NCBI GenBank assembly: GCA_014239505.1
Contig: JAAZYT010000100.1
Location: 1-42,432 of the forward strand
DNA: 42,432 nucleotides
From: Fidelibacterota bacterium
Lineage (GTDB): Bacteria; Fidelibacterota; Marinisomatia; Marinisomatales; TCS55
Direction of reading: 5' to 3'
Below the pieces are notes generated by a model. It did no database searches and was not told the DNA's origin. It was given only the letters and a program-made list of their open reading frames with translations. Both the position numbers and the translations under genes were made by a program. This document shows positions 1 to 11,584 of the stretch, one piece after another (position 1 is the stretch's first letter; every line of letters begins with the position of its first letter).

Positions 1-1124
1 GCTTCACGAACTTCATTGTTTCCTAGAATACCATAAAACCAAATATGTCCTACTTCATGTAGAATTAAACCTTCTGATTCACTTCCATCCATTACCAGCA
101 TTGGGTATTCCATTCCACCACCAGCCAACCTATCCGTGTTTGTAACTTGCGGATAAGGATACATACCAAATTTAGTACTTAACCATTCAATAGCGCGTTC
201 AGTCCTAGCAACAGCTTTCTTAGTCCACTTCTTTCCATTCTTTTGATTAAATAATGCATGAACATCAATCCCATTCCAGCTACCACTTTCATAAACAAAA
301 TTTGGGGTTGTGACCCATGCAAAATCATGTACTTTTTCAGCATGAAAAGTCACAAGACGTCTTTCATCCTTATTATAACTAGAACGATTTTTTTTAAAAT
401 CTTCTAGCCATTGATTAAAATTTTGGCTCGTATCCACTCGAACTTCTTCCCATCCTGGATCGCCAGCAGTAACAGTGCCTGTTGAACCAATAATATATCC
501 ACTTGGTACATCCATGGTAACATCATATGTTCCAAACTCTCCATAAAATTCACCTTCAGCATGAAATGGTTCATTAAACCATCCATTTTCATCATATACA
601 ACTACACGAGGGTACCATTGTGCAAAATTATATTGTTCACCTACGCGTCCTGCTCTTTCTGAAAATTCTCCAACATGTTGGGTCCAGTCTAAATCAATTA
701 TCATGGATGCACCAGGAGCTAAACCTTTAGAAAGCTTAGCAGATAAAATCGTGTCATCAATTAGGAATGTATCTGATAACGTAGAACCCCCACTTTCAAT
801 TAGAAAATTGCTTATATCATACTTACTTAAGTAAGGATCCATCCCTTTTTTAAATCGATTTCCTCTAGATGCTCTTCCTAATCCTGCTAAATACTCTCTA
901 TATTTTACTGTCCCTTCTTGGAATGCATTTGCATAGAGATTCAAGTAAAAATGATGAAGAGTATCAGGTGAATTATTTTTATATGTTATAGTTGAATGTC
1001 CACCAACCGTATGTTCTATAGTATCCAATCGAACATTCATTTTATATGATACAAATTGCTGCCAGTACTCACTTGCATTTAATAAAGAAAAGTTTAATAT
1101 TATTGCGAGGGTAAATATTTTCAT
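1..1124 (-). CDS. M1-family zinc metallopeptidase, 3' end truncated by window edge
   Basis: My own translation of the minus strand from ATG at 1124 stays open to base 1 ([23 protein letters not shown]... with a signal peptide) and contains [10 protein letters not shown] (HEXXH). It is absent from the ORF track because it has no stop in the window. Confidence 0.88.
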   Translation of the reverse strand, partial: MKIFTLAIILNFSLLNASEYWQQFVSYKMNVRLDTIEHTVGGHSTITYKNNSPDTLHHFYLNLYANAFQEGTVKYREYLAGLGRASRGNRFKKGMDPYLSKYDISNFLIESGGSTLSDTFLIDDTILSAKLSKGLAPGASMIIDLDWTQHVGEFSERAGRVGEQYNFAQWYPRVVVYDENGWFNEPFHAEGEFYGEFGTYDVTMDVPSGYIIGSTGTVTAGDPGWEEVRVDTSQNFNQWLEDFKKNRSSYNKDERRLVTFHAEKVHDFAWVTTPNFVYESGSWNGIDVHALFNQKNGKKWTKKAVARTERAIEWLSTKFGMYPYPQVTNTDRLAGGGMEYPMLVMDGSESEGLILHEVGHIWFYGILGNNEVRE

Positions 1125-1142
1125 CTCTATTGCTCTATTTTT

Positions 1143-1742
1143 TTATAAAGAAAGATAAGGCTTTAAATCTTGATAAAATATTTCTTCATTTCGTGGACCA
1201 ATATAGCCTTTGACAATATACCCTTCTCTATCAATAATTAATGTGGTGGGTAAACCTGTTATTGGTTGTCCAATTGCACGTCCATAATATGCGGTAACTC
1301 TTTGGGTCTCGTAATCTTCAATATCAGTAAGAACTGTATATTCAATATCCCATTCTTTCATGAAGCTAAAAATGTTTTTTGGTGAGCCAGAAGTGATAGT
1401 TATTCCAACAATTTCAAGCCCATCTTTTTGATATTTATCATGTAATTTGTTAAAGTCAGGTATTTCTCTTCGGCATGGTCCACACCATGTTCCCCAAAAA
1501 TTTAATAATACAACTTTTCCTTTATAATCACTCAAATTAAATAAATCTCCTTGAACTGTTCTTAAAGTGAATTCTGGTGCTTTAATTGCATACTCAGGAC
1601 GTTCTGGTTGAACTTGAGAAGAGGTTGTGCTTTTAATATCTTTTGGCTTAGAAGCAATTTTCATTCTATCTTTTTGTCCACAGCCAATAGCTAATAAAGT
1701 TGACATAATTAATAATATTTTCATTTTATTCATTTTATTCAA
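1143..1742 (-). CDS. TlpA/ResA-like thioredoxin-fold lipoprotein
   Basis: Lipobox-like LLAIGC and WGTWCGPCRREIPDF redox motif. Confidence 0.9.
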   Translation of the reverse strand: MNKMNKMKILLIMSTLLAIGCGQKDRMKIASKPKDIKSTTSSQVQPERPEYAIKAPEFTLRTVQGDLFNLSDYKGKVVLLNFWGTWCGPCRREIPDFNKLHDKYQKDGLEIVGITITSGSPKNIFSFMKEWDIEYTVLTDIEDYETQRVTAYYGRAIGQPITGLPTTLIIDREGYIVKGYIGPRNEEIFYQDLKPYLSL

Positions 1743-3604
1743 CCAGCTAATCCTTCATCTAAAAAATCAAGAAAGTTATTCAGATCCCTTGTCATACCTG
1801 GAAAAGTTGTTATTATTTCATCATTAGGACTAATTATCACATAAAAAGGTAATGCAGCTGTACCAAACCTCTCAATTTCATATTCTTGGTTTTCACGATG
1901 GTTTGGTCCACCATCAGTATATAGTTGGACTAGGATCATTTCATTAAAACGGTCTTTAACTTCTCTTTTTGTAAATATATTAGCTTCCATCCAACGGCAA
2001 TTAGTACAAGTGTATCCGGTAAAATCAATAAATACTGGTTTACTAGTTACTTTTGCTTCAGATAAACCCTTTTCTAAATCGCGATACCATTTAAAATCTT
2101 CAGCCATTGAATTACCATTGGTGCTTACTGCACCAGTATCAGCTTCAACAATGGGGGGTAAATATGCATAAATAATGCCATGAATACGTTGACCGAATAA
2201 ACCTGATGTAAGATAAAGACCAAAAGTTAAAAAGGCTGCACTCAGCATTAATCTTGGAACACTCACTGAGACTAAAGGTGAGTCATGAGGCAATTGAATT
2301 TTACCTAATAAATAAAATCCAACTAGTAGCATCAATACTGCCCAAACAGCTAGAACTGCATTATGTGAGAAAAATCCCCAACCCCAAACTAAATCTGTAT
2401 TGCTTAAAAATTTAAAAGCTGCCGCAAGTTCAAGAAAACCCATTACTACTTTTACAGAATTTAACCAGCCTCCTGACTTTGGCATTTTGGCTAAATATTG
2501 TGGAAAAAGCGCTAGAAAAAAGAATGGGAAAGCAAAGGCTGCACTAAAGACTATCATTCCAATCATAGGCCAAAACCATTGACCTTGAGATGCTGCAACT
2601 AATAAAAGGCCTACGAATTGAACAGTACAAGTAAAACTAGTCAATGTAAAAGTGACAGCCATAAATAAAGTCCCAATTACCCCTCCTCTACCTTCTTGAT
2701 TAAGAGAGAATTGTCTTAATTTTTGTGGAACCTCAATTTCATACATGCCAAATAAAGACAAAGCAAAATATATAAATAATGCTGCAATAAATAAATTCAC
2801 CCAAGGATTTGATGCTAACTGATTTGCCCCTGACGCACCCAATGTAAGCGCAAGAATAAATCCTAAAATTGAAAAGGTTGCAATTATACCAAGAGTATAA
2901 ATAATTGCATTTTTAAGAGGTTTCCCTTGTTTTGATTCACCTTGTTGAGTGAAGAAAGAAACAGTAATTGGAATCATCGGAAAAACACATGGGGTTAGCA
3001 GGGCTAAGAATCCCATACTTATTGCTAGTAAAACAAATGAAAAGAAACCTTGGTCTATAGCAGCTTCTAAATTGATGTTACCTGATTTATCAAAAACATC
3101 TGAGACCAAAACAATAGCCAACCTATCTTCACGAGGATCTCCAGAATCTATTGTTATTGGAACAGTAATAAACTCCTCTTTAGGCGGATAGCAAAGTGAT
3201 TCATTACAAACTTGGAATAAAACAACTACTTCTAGATTATAAGCACCCGGAGGAATATCTTCATTTAATAAAATTGGTGCAGTGAAAATAGCACCACCCT
3301 GATGAGTTTTTGTAATCGTTAAAAAACCATCATCATATTTCTCAATAGGTTCAGCTTCTTCGACCAATCCAGAATCTTTAATTATATCACCTAAAACTGT
3401 AACTCTGGTTGCTATAGGGCCTTCACCTTGATCTCTAAGAGCATATATTTTCCATTCAGAATCCATTTCAGCAGTAACAACAACTTTGACTACCTCTCCA
3501 GATCTGGCATTTGAGTCTATTTTGGCCGATAAAGAGACTGGGCTTTGAAATTGGCCCAAGAGTGAACTCATAAAAAATATAAGTGTTATTATAATTTGCT
3601 TCAT
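1739..3604 (-). CDS. dsbD: DsbD-like thiol:disulfide interchange protein (N-terminal domain, membrane domain, C-terminal thioredoxin domain)
   Basis: Signal peptide; membrane core with LTPCVFPMIPITVSFF; C-terminal FIDFTGYTCTNCRWME. 4-nt overlap with the TlpA-like gene. Confidence 0.88.
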   Translation of the reverse strand: MKQIIITLIFFMSSLLGQFQSPVSLSAKIDSNARSGEVVKVVVTAEMDSEWKIYALRDQGEGPIATRVTVLGDIIKDSGLVEEAEPIEKYDDGFLTITKTHQGGAIFTAPILLNEDIPPGAYNLEVVVLFQVCNESLCYPPKEEFITVPITIDSGDPREDRLAIVLVSDVFDKSGNINLEAAIDQGFFSFVLLAISMGFLALLTPCVFPMIPITVSFFTQQGESKQGKPLKNAIIYTLGIIATFSILGFILALTLGASGANQLASNPWVNLFIAALFIYFALSLFGMYEIEVPQKLRQFSLNQEGRGGVIGTLFMAVTFTLTSFTCTVQFVGLLLVAASQGQWFWPMIGMIVFSAAFAFPFFFLALFPQYLAKMPKSGGWLNSVKVVMGFLELAAAFKFLSNTDLVWGWGFFSHNAVLAVWAVLMLLVGFYLLGKIQLPHDSPLVSVSVPRLMLSAAFLTFGLYLTSGLFGQRIHGIIYAYLPPIVEADTGAVSTNGNSMAEDFKWYRDLEKGLSEAKVTSKPVFIDFTGYTCTNCRWMEANIFTKREVKDRFNEMILVQLYTDGGPNHRENQEYEIERFGTAALPFYVIISPNDEIITTFPGMTRDLNNFLDFLDEGLAG

Positions 3605-3663
3605 TTCAATTTTTAAATAAAATAACTAGTCAAGATTTATTGATAAAATACTATACAATTAAT

Positions 3664-4293
3664 TTAATCAGATATAGCGTCACTACGCTTTAAGATATTT
3701 ACTTTCATTTCAATTTTATCATATGGGTAATCACCATCAGGGCCTTGATACATAGGATTCTCTTTTTTTGGACGATTTGCGTTTACAATTTTATCAATTA
3801 CCTCTAAACCTTTAATTACTTGACCAAATACTGTGTATTGTTTATCAAGTTGAGGTGTTGCCGCATGACAGACAAAAAATTGACTGGAAGCACTATTTGG
3901 ATCTCTTGTTCTAGCCATTGACAAAGTTCCTCTAACGTGGAGCTTATCACTAAATTCTCCAGGTATCAACCAAGTATCTGGGTCCTTTTCACGACCGATA
4001 CCAAAATACTTACCTGCTCGGCCACCCGTACCCCATTTCATTCTATTATCATCTCTTGAATTAGGGTCACCACCTTGAATAACAAAGCCAGGAATAAGAC
4101 GATGAAAAGTTGTTCCATCAAAGTATCCTTCCTTAGCTAATATAGTAAAACTTTCAACATGCATTGGAGCAATATCTGGATAAAATTCTACTACCATATC
4201 ACCAAATTTTGTTGAAATTACTGCCACTTCATCTTCTTTAGAACAGCTCATAAATAAAACTCCAATTAAAATTAAACATACTAGTTTTTTCAC
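3664..4293 (-). CDS. Cyclophilin-type peptidyl-prolyl cis-trans isomerase, lipoprotein
   Basis: Lipobox GVLFMSC; FHRLIPGFVIQGGDP, SASSQFFVCHA and YTVFGQVIKGLEVIDKI cyclophilin motifs. Confidence 0.93.
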   Translation of the reverse strand: MKKLVCLILIGVLFMSCSKEDEVAVISTKFGDMVVEFYPDIAPMHVESFTILAKEGYFDGTTFHRLIPGFVIQGGDPNSRDDNRMKWGTGGRAGKYFGIGREKDPDTWLIPGEFSDKLHVRGTLSMARTRDPNSASSQFFVCHAATPQLDKQYTVFGQVIKGLEVIDKIVNANRPKKENPMYQGPDGDYPYDKIEMKVNILKRSDAISD

Positions 4294-4862
4294 TATTTTA
4301 AACTCCTACTTCCTGGTTTTTGGATAGGTATTTTCTCTAAAGATTCAGGGATTTCATTCTCATCATAACTATTCACTTCTAAGGGTACTATAGAAAATTG
4401 ATTATCATGGAGGATTACTTTTCCATTACTACGGTCAACAATAACTGCAACACCAACAACAATCCCACCAAAAAACTCAATTAAGTTCATAACTTCTTTA
4501 ACTGAGCCTCCTGTTGTTATTACATCTTCAACTACTAATATTTTTTCATCTTTTTCAATAGAAAAACCTCTTCGTAAGGCCATTTGACCATTTTCTCTTT
4601 CAGCAAAAATAGTTTTTTTATTCATTACTCTACCAACTTCAGTACCTATAACAATTCCTCCAACAGCTGGTGATATAACTGTATTAATGCTTGTAATTGT
4701 AAAATGATCCATGATTTTTTTTGAAAAATCTAATAAATGTTCTGGATATTGCAGTACTTTTGCACATTGAAAATATGATGCGCTATGACGACCTGATGTA
4801 AGTACAAAGTGTCCATCAAGTAAGGCACCGGTATTTCTAAAAATTTCAAGATAGTTTTTCAT
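4293..4862 (-). CDS. pyrE: Orotate phosphoribosyltransferase
   Basis: [17 protein letters not shown]-binding motif [17 protein letters not shown]. Confidence 0.93.
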   Translation of the reverse strand: MKNYLEIFRNTGALLDGHFVLTSGRHSASYFQCAKVLQYPEHLLDFSKKIMDHFTITSINTVISPAVGGIVIGTEVGRVMNKKTIFAERENGQMALRRGFSIEKDEKILVVEDVITTGGSVKEVMNLIEFFGGIVVGVAVIVDRSNGKVILHDNQFSIVPLEVNSYDENEIPESLEKIPIQKPGSRSLK

Positions 4863-4894
4863 ATTAATTTTATTATCTATTTTTATTTGATTAT

Positions 4895-5695
4895 CTAAAT
4901 ATCAATTATTTCTCGCATTTGTAATAGGTAATCCTTAGCCGCATTTCGAATTGCTTTACTGCTTAAGTCACCTGAGAAGCTAATACCTCGAGAAATATTA
5001 ATTAAAGCATCGCCATTTTTATTTCCATCTAACATACTTTGTTTTAAATCACCACCTTGAGCGCCAATTCCAGGAATTAAGAAAGGAAGATGTGGTGCTT
5101 GATTTCTAATTCGGCTTATTTCTTTTGGTGCTGTAGCACCAACAACAATACCTACATTATTATTATTGTTCCATTCAACACATAATTGAGCAGTTTTATC
5201 AAAAAGCATTTCCAATTTAATTGGTTGATTTTGTAAATCAACTGCTGAGGGGTTCGATGTTCTACAAAGAATAAAAGCTCCTTTTTCAGGATTTTCTATA
5301 AACGGAGTTATCGAATCTTTTCCCATGTAAGGACTTAAAGTAACTGCATCAAAATTAAAATGCGTAAACAAACTATAAGCATATTGTTTTGCTGTATTGC
5401 CAATATCTCCTCTTTTGGCATCACCTATTATAATTACATCATCTGAAAAATAATCCATTAATTCTTCAAGCCATTTAAAACCTTGGCTACCCCATCTCTC
5501 AAAAAAAGCTAGATTTGGTTTAAATGCAGATGCAAGATCAATTGTGGAATCAACAACCTTAAATGCGTGTTTTTTAAGTTCATCTAAATTTGCGTTTGAT
5601 GAGCCTATCCCTTCTGGATTCATATCCAAGCCAACACACAAATGACTGCGTTTAGATTTAATTAATTTTGAAAGTCGTAAATTAAATGATTCCAT
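4895..5695 (-). CDS. pyrF: Orotidine-5'-phosphate decarboxylase, type 2
   Basis: [19 protein letters not shown] and the [12 protein letters not shown] catalytic motif; adjacent to pyrE. Confidence 0.94.
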   Translation of the reverse strand: MESFNLRLSKLIKSKRSHLCVGLDMNPEGIGSSNANLDELKKHAFKVVDSTIDLASAFKPNLAFFERWGSQGFKWLEELMDYFSDDVIIIGDAKRGDIGNTAKQYAYSLFTHFNFDAVTLSPYMGKDSITPFIENPEKGAFILCRTSNPSAVDLQNQPIKLEMLFDKTAQLCVEWNNNNNVGIVVGATAPKEISRIRNQAPHLPFLIPGIGAQGGDLKQSMLDGNKNGDALINISRGISFSGDLSSKAIRNAAKDYLLQMREIIDI

Positions 5696-5786
5696 AGCCT
5701 TCTAATTTAGTAAGATTATACCTGAACCTGAAATTGATTGTATCATTAATACTTTTAATTAAAATATCACATTAAATTCAATCTAA

Positions 5787-6401
5787 ATGGACCAACTTTC
5801 AATTTCAGATTCGCTTAATTCTAAATCGAGGATCATCGCTTCAAGTGGTGTTTTTAAAATTGAATTATTAAAAAATGTTGGTGAATTAGATTACCCGCAG
5901 CTAATTGAAATATCTAAATCATTAGCTAAAGATTATGGTGAAAAAGCAATCTTAACAAAATCTACCATTCAAAAATATTTTAATACTGCTGGGGCTTTAC
6001 CTTTTATTGCGCGATACAGGGATAATATAATAGGATACATTATTGGAGTTCCATTAGAAACACTTAGTCAAGAACCTTGGGCCAGAACAGATGAAAATTT
6101 TGGAAAAGCCAACACCCTTTATACATATGCCTTTGTTATCCAATCAGAATTTAAAGGTAATGGTTATGCAAAAATGTTAAAGCGCGTTTTTTTAAGCTGG
6201 GCAGGAAAACAAGAAAATATAAGTTTTATTACAGGCCATGTAGCCAATGGAATTTCAGCAAAGTTTACTGGCGATATTCGTATCGTTAACCGTGTTGATA
6301 ATTGGCAAAGGACAGGAAAAACATTTGAGTACTATCGCAGAGAATTAATTTCTGAGAGTTCTCCTCTTAAAAATAATCCTCCATTAATAACTCGTACTTA
6401 A
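5787..6401 (+). CDS. GNAT-family N-acetyltransferase
   Basis: YAFVIQSEFKGNGYAKMLKRVF resembles the acetyl-CoA-binding region. Confidence 0.7.
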   Translation: MDQLSISDSLNSKSRIIASSGVFKIELLKNVGELDYPQLIEISKSLAKDYGEKAILTKSTIQKYFNTAGALPFIARYRDNIIGYIIGVPLETLSQEPWARTDENFGKANTLYTYAFVIQSEFKGNGYAKMLKRVFLSWAGKQENISFITGHVANGISAKFTGDIRIVNRVDNWQRTGKTFEYYRRELISESSPLKNNPPLITRT

Positions 6402-7828
6402 TTTTTTTTTGTAAAAAGGCTCACTACTATTAGCGATAAAACTGATAAAGTGATAGCAGGTAAGACTTCATCCATATTCAAATAAATTACTTCAGGTATA
6501 AAACCTTGAATAAATGAAGATTCTTTCCAAATTAATGTTGTAATTGTACCAGTTAATATTGATGCTATTGCACCTGCTTTTGTTGCGCCCTTCCAAAATA
6601 AAGCAGCAACTAGACTTGGTGTAATTGCAGCACCATAGATAGTATAAGCATAAAGCGCTCTTTCAAAAAATCCTGCAGATTTTGCAAAACCAAGAGAAAC
6701 AATGTAAGCTACTATTCCAAGTATTAACACTAATACTCTACTTAAAAGAACTATCTTTTTCTCATTTGCATTTGGATTAATATAATTTAAATAAATATCA
6801 CGCATTAATGTAGTTGCAGGAACAAGCAAAAAACTATCAGCTGTTGATATGATAATTCCAACAATTGTTGTCATCATTATAGCACCCAAAAATGTTGGCA
6901 GAAACTTATGTGAGGCATATATAAGTACATACTTCCCAACTTCGGCTTCAGGTATCATACTTGAAGCAACCCATGCTGCAAATATGATCATAAGTTCTGC
7001 TAGTGCAACAGCTCCAATTAATACTTTAGTAGCGTATTTTGCACCTTCAGCGGTTTTACTTGCAAAAAACCTTTGATACATATTTGCATCACCCATTATT
7101 AACAAAAATGGAGGGAGACAAAAGTTTATTATATCTAAAAAAGAATAAACACCCCAAAAGTTCATATGTGAATCTTTTCCCATGTTTGCAAAAGATTCAG
7201 CCATACCAGTAAATCCACCCGCCTCAAACAAAAAGATTGGAATTGCGATAATAAAAGAAAGAAGAATAATAATCCCATTTGCTACATCAGTATATGCAAC
7301 ACTTACGAGACCCGCTAGCATTGTATATGCAATAATAAATATAGCGGCAATAATTGTTCCAGTCTCAGCACTAATCAAAGATATTCCTTGATCATTTGTT
7401 AATACAGTTTGGAGGACCGCACCGCCAGCATTATACTGATAACTAACAATTACCATATAGGCAATAACTAATGCAATTACAGATAGAAGACGTGCCCCAG
7501 ATCCAAACCTATCACCCAATATTTCTGGAACGGTATATTTTTCAAAGGACCTAACCTTTCCAGCAATTTTAGTTAAAATTATGATTCCTAGAATACTACC
7601 CAAAGGTAAAATCAAAGCTGCCATTCCAGTCTCATAAGTTTTACCTGCATTCCCTAAAATAGAGCCCGTTCCCATCCATGTTGCTAACATTGTACCAACA
7701 AGTACCCATGGGGTTAATGAACGACCTGCTACAGAAAAGTCTGATTGTGTTTTAATTTTACCTGCTTTGTAAAAGCCTATTCCAATCAAAATAATCAAAT
7801 ATAATAGGATAAAGCTTAAATGAATCAT
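6398..7828 (-). CDS. Sodium:solute symporter (SSS) family protein
   Basis: Many TM helices; DFSVAGRSLTPWVLVGTMLATWMGTGSILGNAG is typical of the SSS N-terminus. Confidence 0.9.
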   Translation of the reverse strand: MIHLSFILLYLIILIGIGFYKAGKIKTQSDFSVAGRSLTPWVLVGTMLATWMGTGSILGNAGKTYETGMAALILPLGSILGIIILTKIAGKVRSFEKYTVPEILGDRFGSGARLLSVIALVIAYMVIVSYQYNAGGAVLQTVLTNDQGISLISAETGTIIAAIFIIAYTMLAGLVSVAYTDVANGIIILLSFIIAIPIFLFEAGGFTGMAESFANMGKDSHMNFWGVYSFLDIINFCLPPFLLIMGDANMYQRFFASKTAEGAKYATKVLIGAVALAELMIIFAAWVASSMIPEAEVGKYVLIYASHKFLPTFLGAIMMTTIVGIIISTADSFLLVPATTLMRDIYLNYINPNANEKKIVLLSRVLVLILGIVAYIVSLGFAKSAGFFERALYAYTIYGAAITPSLVAALFWKGATKAGAIASILTGTITTLIWKESSFIQGFIPEVIYLNMDEVLPAITLSVLSLIVVSLFTKKN

Positions 7829-7878
7829 ATATACCTTCTAGCTTGGTTAAGATAATGTATTGAAATTAATTTTGAGGT

Positions 7879-10047
7879 ATGCCAAATACAAGTACATGGA
7901 ATAAAATCTGTAATTTATTTATTATAATTATATTTTTGAATATGATGCCGCAATTGCATGGGCAAGGCATTGTAAAAGAAAATAAAAAGAAAGAAAAATA
8001 CGTGAATAGACTTGCAAAAGAATCTAGCCCTTATCTCCTTCAACATAAAAATAATCCTGTCGATTGGTACCCTTGGGGACGTGAAGCTTTTGATAAAGCA
8101 AAAGAACTTGATCGACCAATTTTCCTTTCAATTGGATACTCTACCTGTCATTGGTGTCACGTAATGGCGCATGAATCATTTGAAGATGAACAAGTTGCCC
8201 AACTGTTAAATGAAAATTACATTTCAATAAAAGTTGATCGAGAAGAGCTACCAGAAATTGATCATGTTTATATGTCAGTATGCCAAGCCATGACGGGTAA
8301 AGGTGGCTGGCCTCTTACAATAATCATGACACCAAGCAAAGAACCTTTCTTTGCAGGTACTTACTTTTCTAAGACTGGTCGCTTTGGAAGACCAGGAATG
8401 TTAGAGTTGCTTCCCTCTATTTCAGATGCTTGGAAAAATAAAAGAGAGGATCTATTAATATCTGCAAAAAAAGTTAATTCATTTCTAATGGAATCAAATA
8501 AAAAAGAAATTGGAGAAGATTTAGATCAATCAGTTTTAGAAAATGCTTATGCTCAATTTGTTAGTAAGTATGATAAAATAAATGGTGGCTTTAGTACACA
8601 ACCAAAATTTCCATCAGCCCATAATTTGATTTATCTTTTACGATACCATTATATGAATAACGATACAACATCCTTAATGATGGTAGAAAATACTTTGCAG
8701 AAAATGAGACTTGGTGGCATTTTTGATCAGATTGGTTATGGCTTTCATCGTTATTCAACAGATAAAGAATGGCTCGTTCCACATTTTGAAAAAATGCTTT
8801 ATGATCAAGCAATGCTTACAATGGCTTATACAGAAGCATATCAAATAACACAAAATCAATTATATCAAAATATTTCTGAAGAAATTCTTACATATGTAGA
8901 TCGAGATATGACTGATAAACGTGGAGGGTTTTACTCTGCAGAAGATGCCGATAGTGAAGGTGAAGAAGGCCTTTTTTATCTATGGACACTTCAAGAACTT
9001 CAAAAGATAACTAGTAAGGATGATTTTTCATTCTTAACAGACCTTTACAGTTTAGATTCCTCTGGAAATTTTAAAGATGAAGCAACAAGACAATTTACAG
9101 GAAAAAATATTTTTCATCTTAAAAATCTAATTAATGATAAAAGTAAATCTAAACAAATTAAAGAAATCAATAATAATTTATTTAATATTCGTAAAAAAAG
9201 AATCCATCCTTTAAAAGATAATAAAATTTTGACAGACTGGAATGGGCTTATGATTGTTGCATATGCTAAAGCTGGTATTGCTTTTAATAACAAGTCATTT
9301 ATTAATACAGCAGAAAAAAGTACTCAATTCATTTTAAATAATTTAACGGATAATAATGGAAGATTAATTAAACGTTATAGAAATGGAGTCTCCGGATTAG
9401 ATGCACATTTAGATGACTACGCTTTTATGATTTGGGGACTTCTTGAGCTTTATGAAGCAACCTTTAAACCTTCATATTTAAGTGAAGCAATCTCACTAAA
9501 TAGAATAATGGTTGATGAGTTTTGGAGTGATGAAGGCGGCTTTTATCTGGGTAGCGATAAATCAGAGCAACTCATTGTAAGGTCTTTAACTGGTTATGAT
9601 GGAGCAATCCCATCAGGGAATGCAATTGCAGCCTATAATTTATTGAAATTAACTCGGCTCACAGGTGAAGAGAAATGGGCAGAAATGGCTCAAAAGTTAT
9701 TTAAAGTTTTTTCAAATGATATTAAAAATACACCAATAGGCTATACCTCTACGCTTTCTGCTTTTATGTTTGAATTATCAAAGCCTAAAGAGATTATTGT
9801 CGTTGGCTCTGGAAGCAATTTAGAAACCCAAGCTGCTTTGACTCTTTTAAGGTCTAAGTATATTCCAAATAAAGTAATGCTATTTAAAGATACAGATGAC
9901 AAAATTCAAAGCTTAACACCCTTAGCAAAATGGACTTCTAATCATCAGATGATTAATAATAAGACTACTTATTATATTTGTGAGGATTTCAGTTGTAAAT
10001 TACCAACTAACGATATTGAAATAGCGCTAAAGCTCATAAATGAATAA
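7879..10047 (+). CDS. DUF255/YyaL (SPATA20-like) thioredoxin-domain protein
   Basis: [24 protein letters not shown] and [19 protein letters not shown]-terminal glycosidase-like (alpha/alpha) region. Confidence 0.95.
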   Translation: MPNTSTWNKICNLFIIIIFLNMMPQLHGQGIVKENKKKEKYVNRLAKESSPYLLQHKNNPVDWYPWGREAFDKAKELDRPIFLSIGYSTCHWCHVMAHESFEDEQVAQLLNENYISIKVDREELPEIDHVYMSVCQAMTGKGGWPLTIIMTPSKEPFFAGTYFSKTGRFGRPGMLELLPSISDAWKNKREDLLISAKKVNSFLMESNKKEIGEDLDQSVLENAYAQFVSKYDKINGGFSTQPKFPSAHNLIYLLRYHYMNNDTTSLMMVENTLQKMRLGGIFDQIGYGFHRYSTDKEWLVPHFEKMLYDQAMLTMAYTEAYQITQNQLYQNISEEILTYVDRDMTDKRGGFYSAEDADSEGEEGLFYLWTLQELQKITSKDDFSFLTDLYSLDSSGNFKDEATRQFTGKNIFHLKNLINDKSKSKQIKEINNNLFNIRKKRIHPLKDNKILTDWNGLMIVAYAKAGIAFNNKSFINTAEKSTQFILNNLTDNNGRLIKRYRNGVSGLDAHLDDYAFMIWGLLELYEATFKPSYLSEAISLNRIMVDEFWSDEGGFYLGSDKSEQLIVRSLTGYDGAIPSGNAIAAYNLLKLTRLTGEEKWAEMAQKLFKVFSNDIKNTPIGYTSTLSAFMFELSKPKEIIVVGSGSNLETQAALTLLRSKYIPNKVMLFKDTDDKIQSLTPLAKWTSNHQMINNKTTYYICEDFSCKLPTNDIEIALKLINE

Positions 10048-10240
10048 ACCTTTATCAAAACAATTAGGCGAACTTTTTGCACAGTTTCAAGACTTAATTG
10101 ATACTGCTTCTCATACAGTTATTAAAAGATTGAATGAAGATGATAAAAAAAGAAATAGACTACTTAGTTTTTTTTCAACCATTGGGGATTCGTATTATAA
10201 AAAATATTCTGAAATCAAAAAAGATAGTAAATCTTCATAA
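10040..10240 (+). CDS. Small hypothetical protein, 66 aa
   Basis: ATG overlaps the upstream stop by 8 nt; same strand, charged helical composition; fills the gap before the transporter gene. Confidence 0.6.
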   Translation: MNKPLSKQLGELFAQFQDLIDTASHTVIKRLNEDDKKRNRLLSFFSTIGDSYYKKYSEIKKDSKSS

Positions 10241-10264
10241 CTAAAAAATAAATAAAGAGAAAAT

Positions 10265-11545
10265 ATGAAACTTGAACTACATTGGAAAATTATTATAGGA
10301 TTAATTTTAGGCTTGTTATTTGGAGTAACAGCTGCATCTCAAGGCTGGGGAGGATTTACAAATGACTGGATTGCTCCATTTGGAAAAATATTTATCAATT
10401 TGTTAAAATTAATTGCTGTTCCTCTAGTACTCTCTTCTTTAATTACTGGTGTTGCATCCTTATCCGATTTGAAAAAGCTTTCTAGGATTGGTGGAAAAAC
10501 TATAACAATTTATATAACTACTACAGCAATTGCTGTTACGATTGGTTTAATTGCAGTAAATATACTTGAACCTGGATCAACTGTCCCTGAGGATATGAAA
10601 ATTAAGCTTCAAAATACATATCAATCAGCTGCCTCTGGAAAACTAGAAGCTGCTCAGGAAGTTAAAGAACGATCAGTTCTTCAACCAGTTGTTGATATCG
10701 TACCAAGCAACTTTTTTAGTTCAGCGTCAAATAATAGGAATATGCTTCAGGTTGTTTTTGTAGCAATTATTATTGGCATTGCTTTAATCCAAATCCCTAA
10801 AGAAAAATCTAGGCCTGTCTTAGAATTTATGGAAGGAATTAACGATCTAGTAATTAAACTTGTTGATAATATAATGTTATTAGCACCAATTGGAGTATTT
10901 GCTCTTATAGCTGATACAATAACTTCTGTAGCTGGTAATAATATTAATAATGTAATAGAGCTTTTAAGCGCATTAGGGTTTTATATGCTTGCCGTTATCA
11001 TGGGATTAGTAATCCACATGTTAATTACATATTCAGTTGTTCTTAAATTATTTTCAAAAATGTCATTAAAGAAATTTTATCAAGGTATTGCACCAGCTCA
11101 GCTTCTAGGTTTTTCGACTAGCTCAAGTGGTGCAACATTACCCGTCACCATGGAACGTTGTGAAGATGAGTTAGGTGTATCAGAAGAAGTTTCTTCCTTT
11201 GTACTACCACTCGGTGCAACAATAAATATGGATGGAACTGCATTATATCAAGCCGTAGCTGCTGTATTTATTGCCCAAACATTAGGTATGGATTTATCAA
11301 TAGTTGCACAATTAACTATTGTTTTAACTGCAGTTTTGGCTTCTATTGGAACAGCTGCCGTTCCAGGAGCTGGTATTATTATGCTTGTAATAATATTAGA
11401 GGCAATTGGAGTTCCAAGTGCTGGGATTGCACTTATTTTAGGAGTTGATAGAATATTAGATATGATGCGTACAGTAACTAATGTTACGGGTGATGCAAGT
11501 GTGGCTGTTGCTGTAGCTTCATCTGAAAATCAATTGAGGATTTAG
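10265..11545 (+). CDS. Dicarboxylate/amino acid:cation symporter (DAACS family)
   Basis: LLGFSTSSSGATLPVTMERCEDELGV and LPLGATINMDGTALYQAVAAVFIAQ signature motifs; multiple TM segments. Confidence 0.95.
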   Translation: MKLELHWKIIIGLILGLLFGVTAASQGWGGFTNDWIAPFGKIFINLLKLIAVPLVLSSLITGVASLSDLKKLSRIGGKTITIYITTTAIAVTIGLIAVNILEPGSTVPEDMKIKLQNTYQSAASGKLEAAQEVKERSVLQPVVDIVPSNFFSSASNNRNMLQVVFVAIIIGIALIQIPKEKSRPVLEFMEGINDLVIKLVDNIMLLAPIGVFALIADTITSVAGNNINNVIELLSALGFYMLAVIMGLVIHMLITYSVVLKLFSKMSLKKFYQGIAPAQLLGFSTSSSGATLPVTMERCEDELGVSEEVSSFVLPLGATINMDGTALYQAVAAVFIAQTLGMDLSIVAQLTIVLTAVLASIGTAAVPGAGIIMLVIILEAIGVPSAGIALILGVDRILDMMRTVTNVTGDASVAVAVASSENQLRI

Positions 11546-11584
11546 AAAAAAATAGTAAAGATTTTTCACATTACGAGATAAATA

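Noticed and set aside
404-601. 65-aa minus-strand ORF in the first kilobase
   Set aside because: It is an out-of-frame reading within the truncated M1 peptidase CDS (1-1124), whose translation is clearly the real one.
1627-3191. Plus-strand ORFs at 1627, 2400 and 2949
   Set aside because: All largely antisense to the TlpA-like and DsbD-like genes, with no protein-family signal.
5156-5170. ATT trinucleotide run in pyrF
   Set aside because: Encodes a short Asn run (EWNNNNNVG) in frame. Unit changes would not shift the frame, so phase variation is unlikely.
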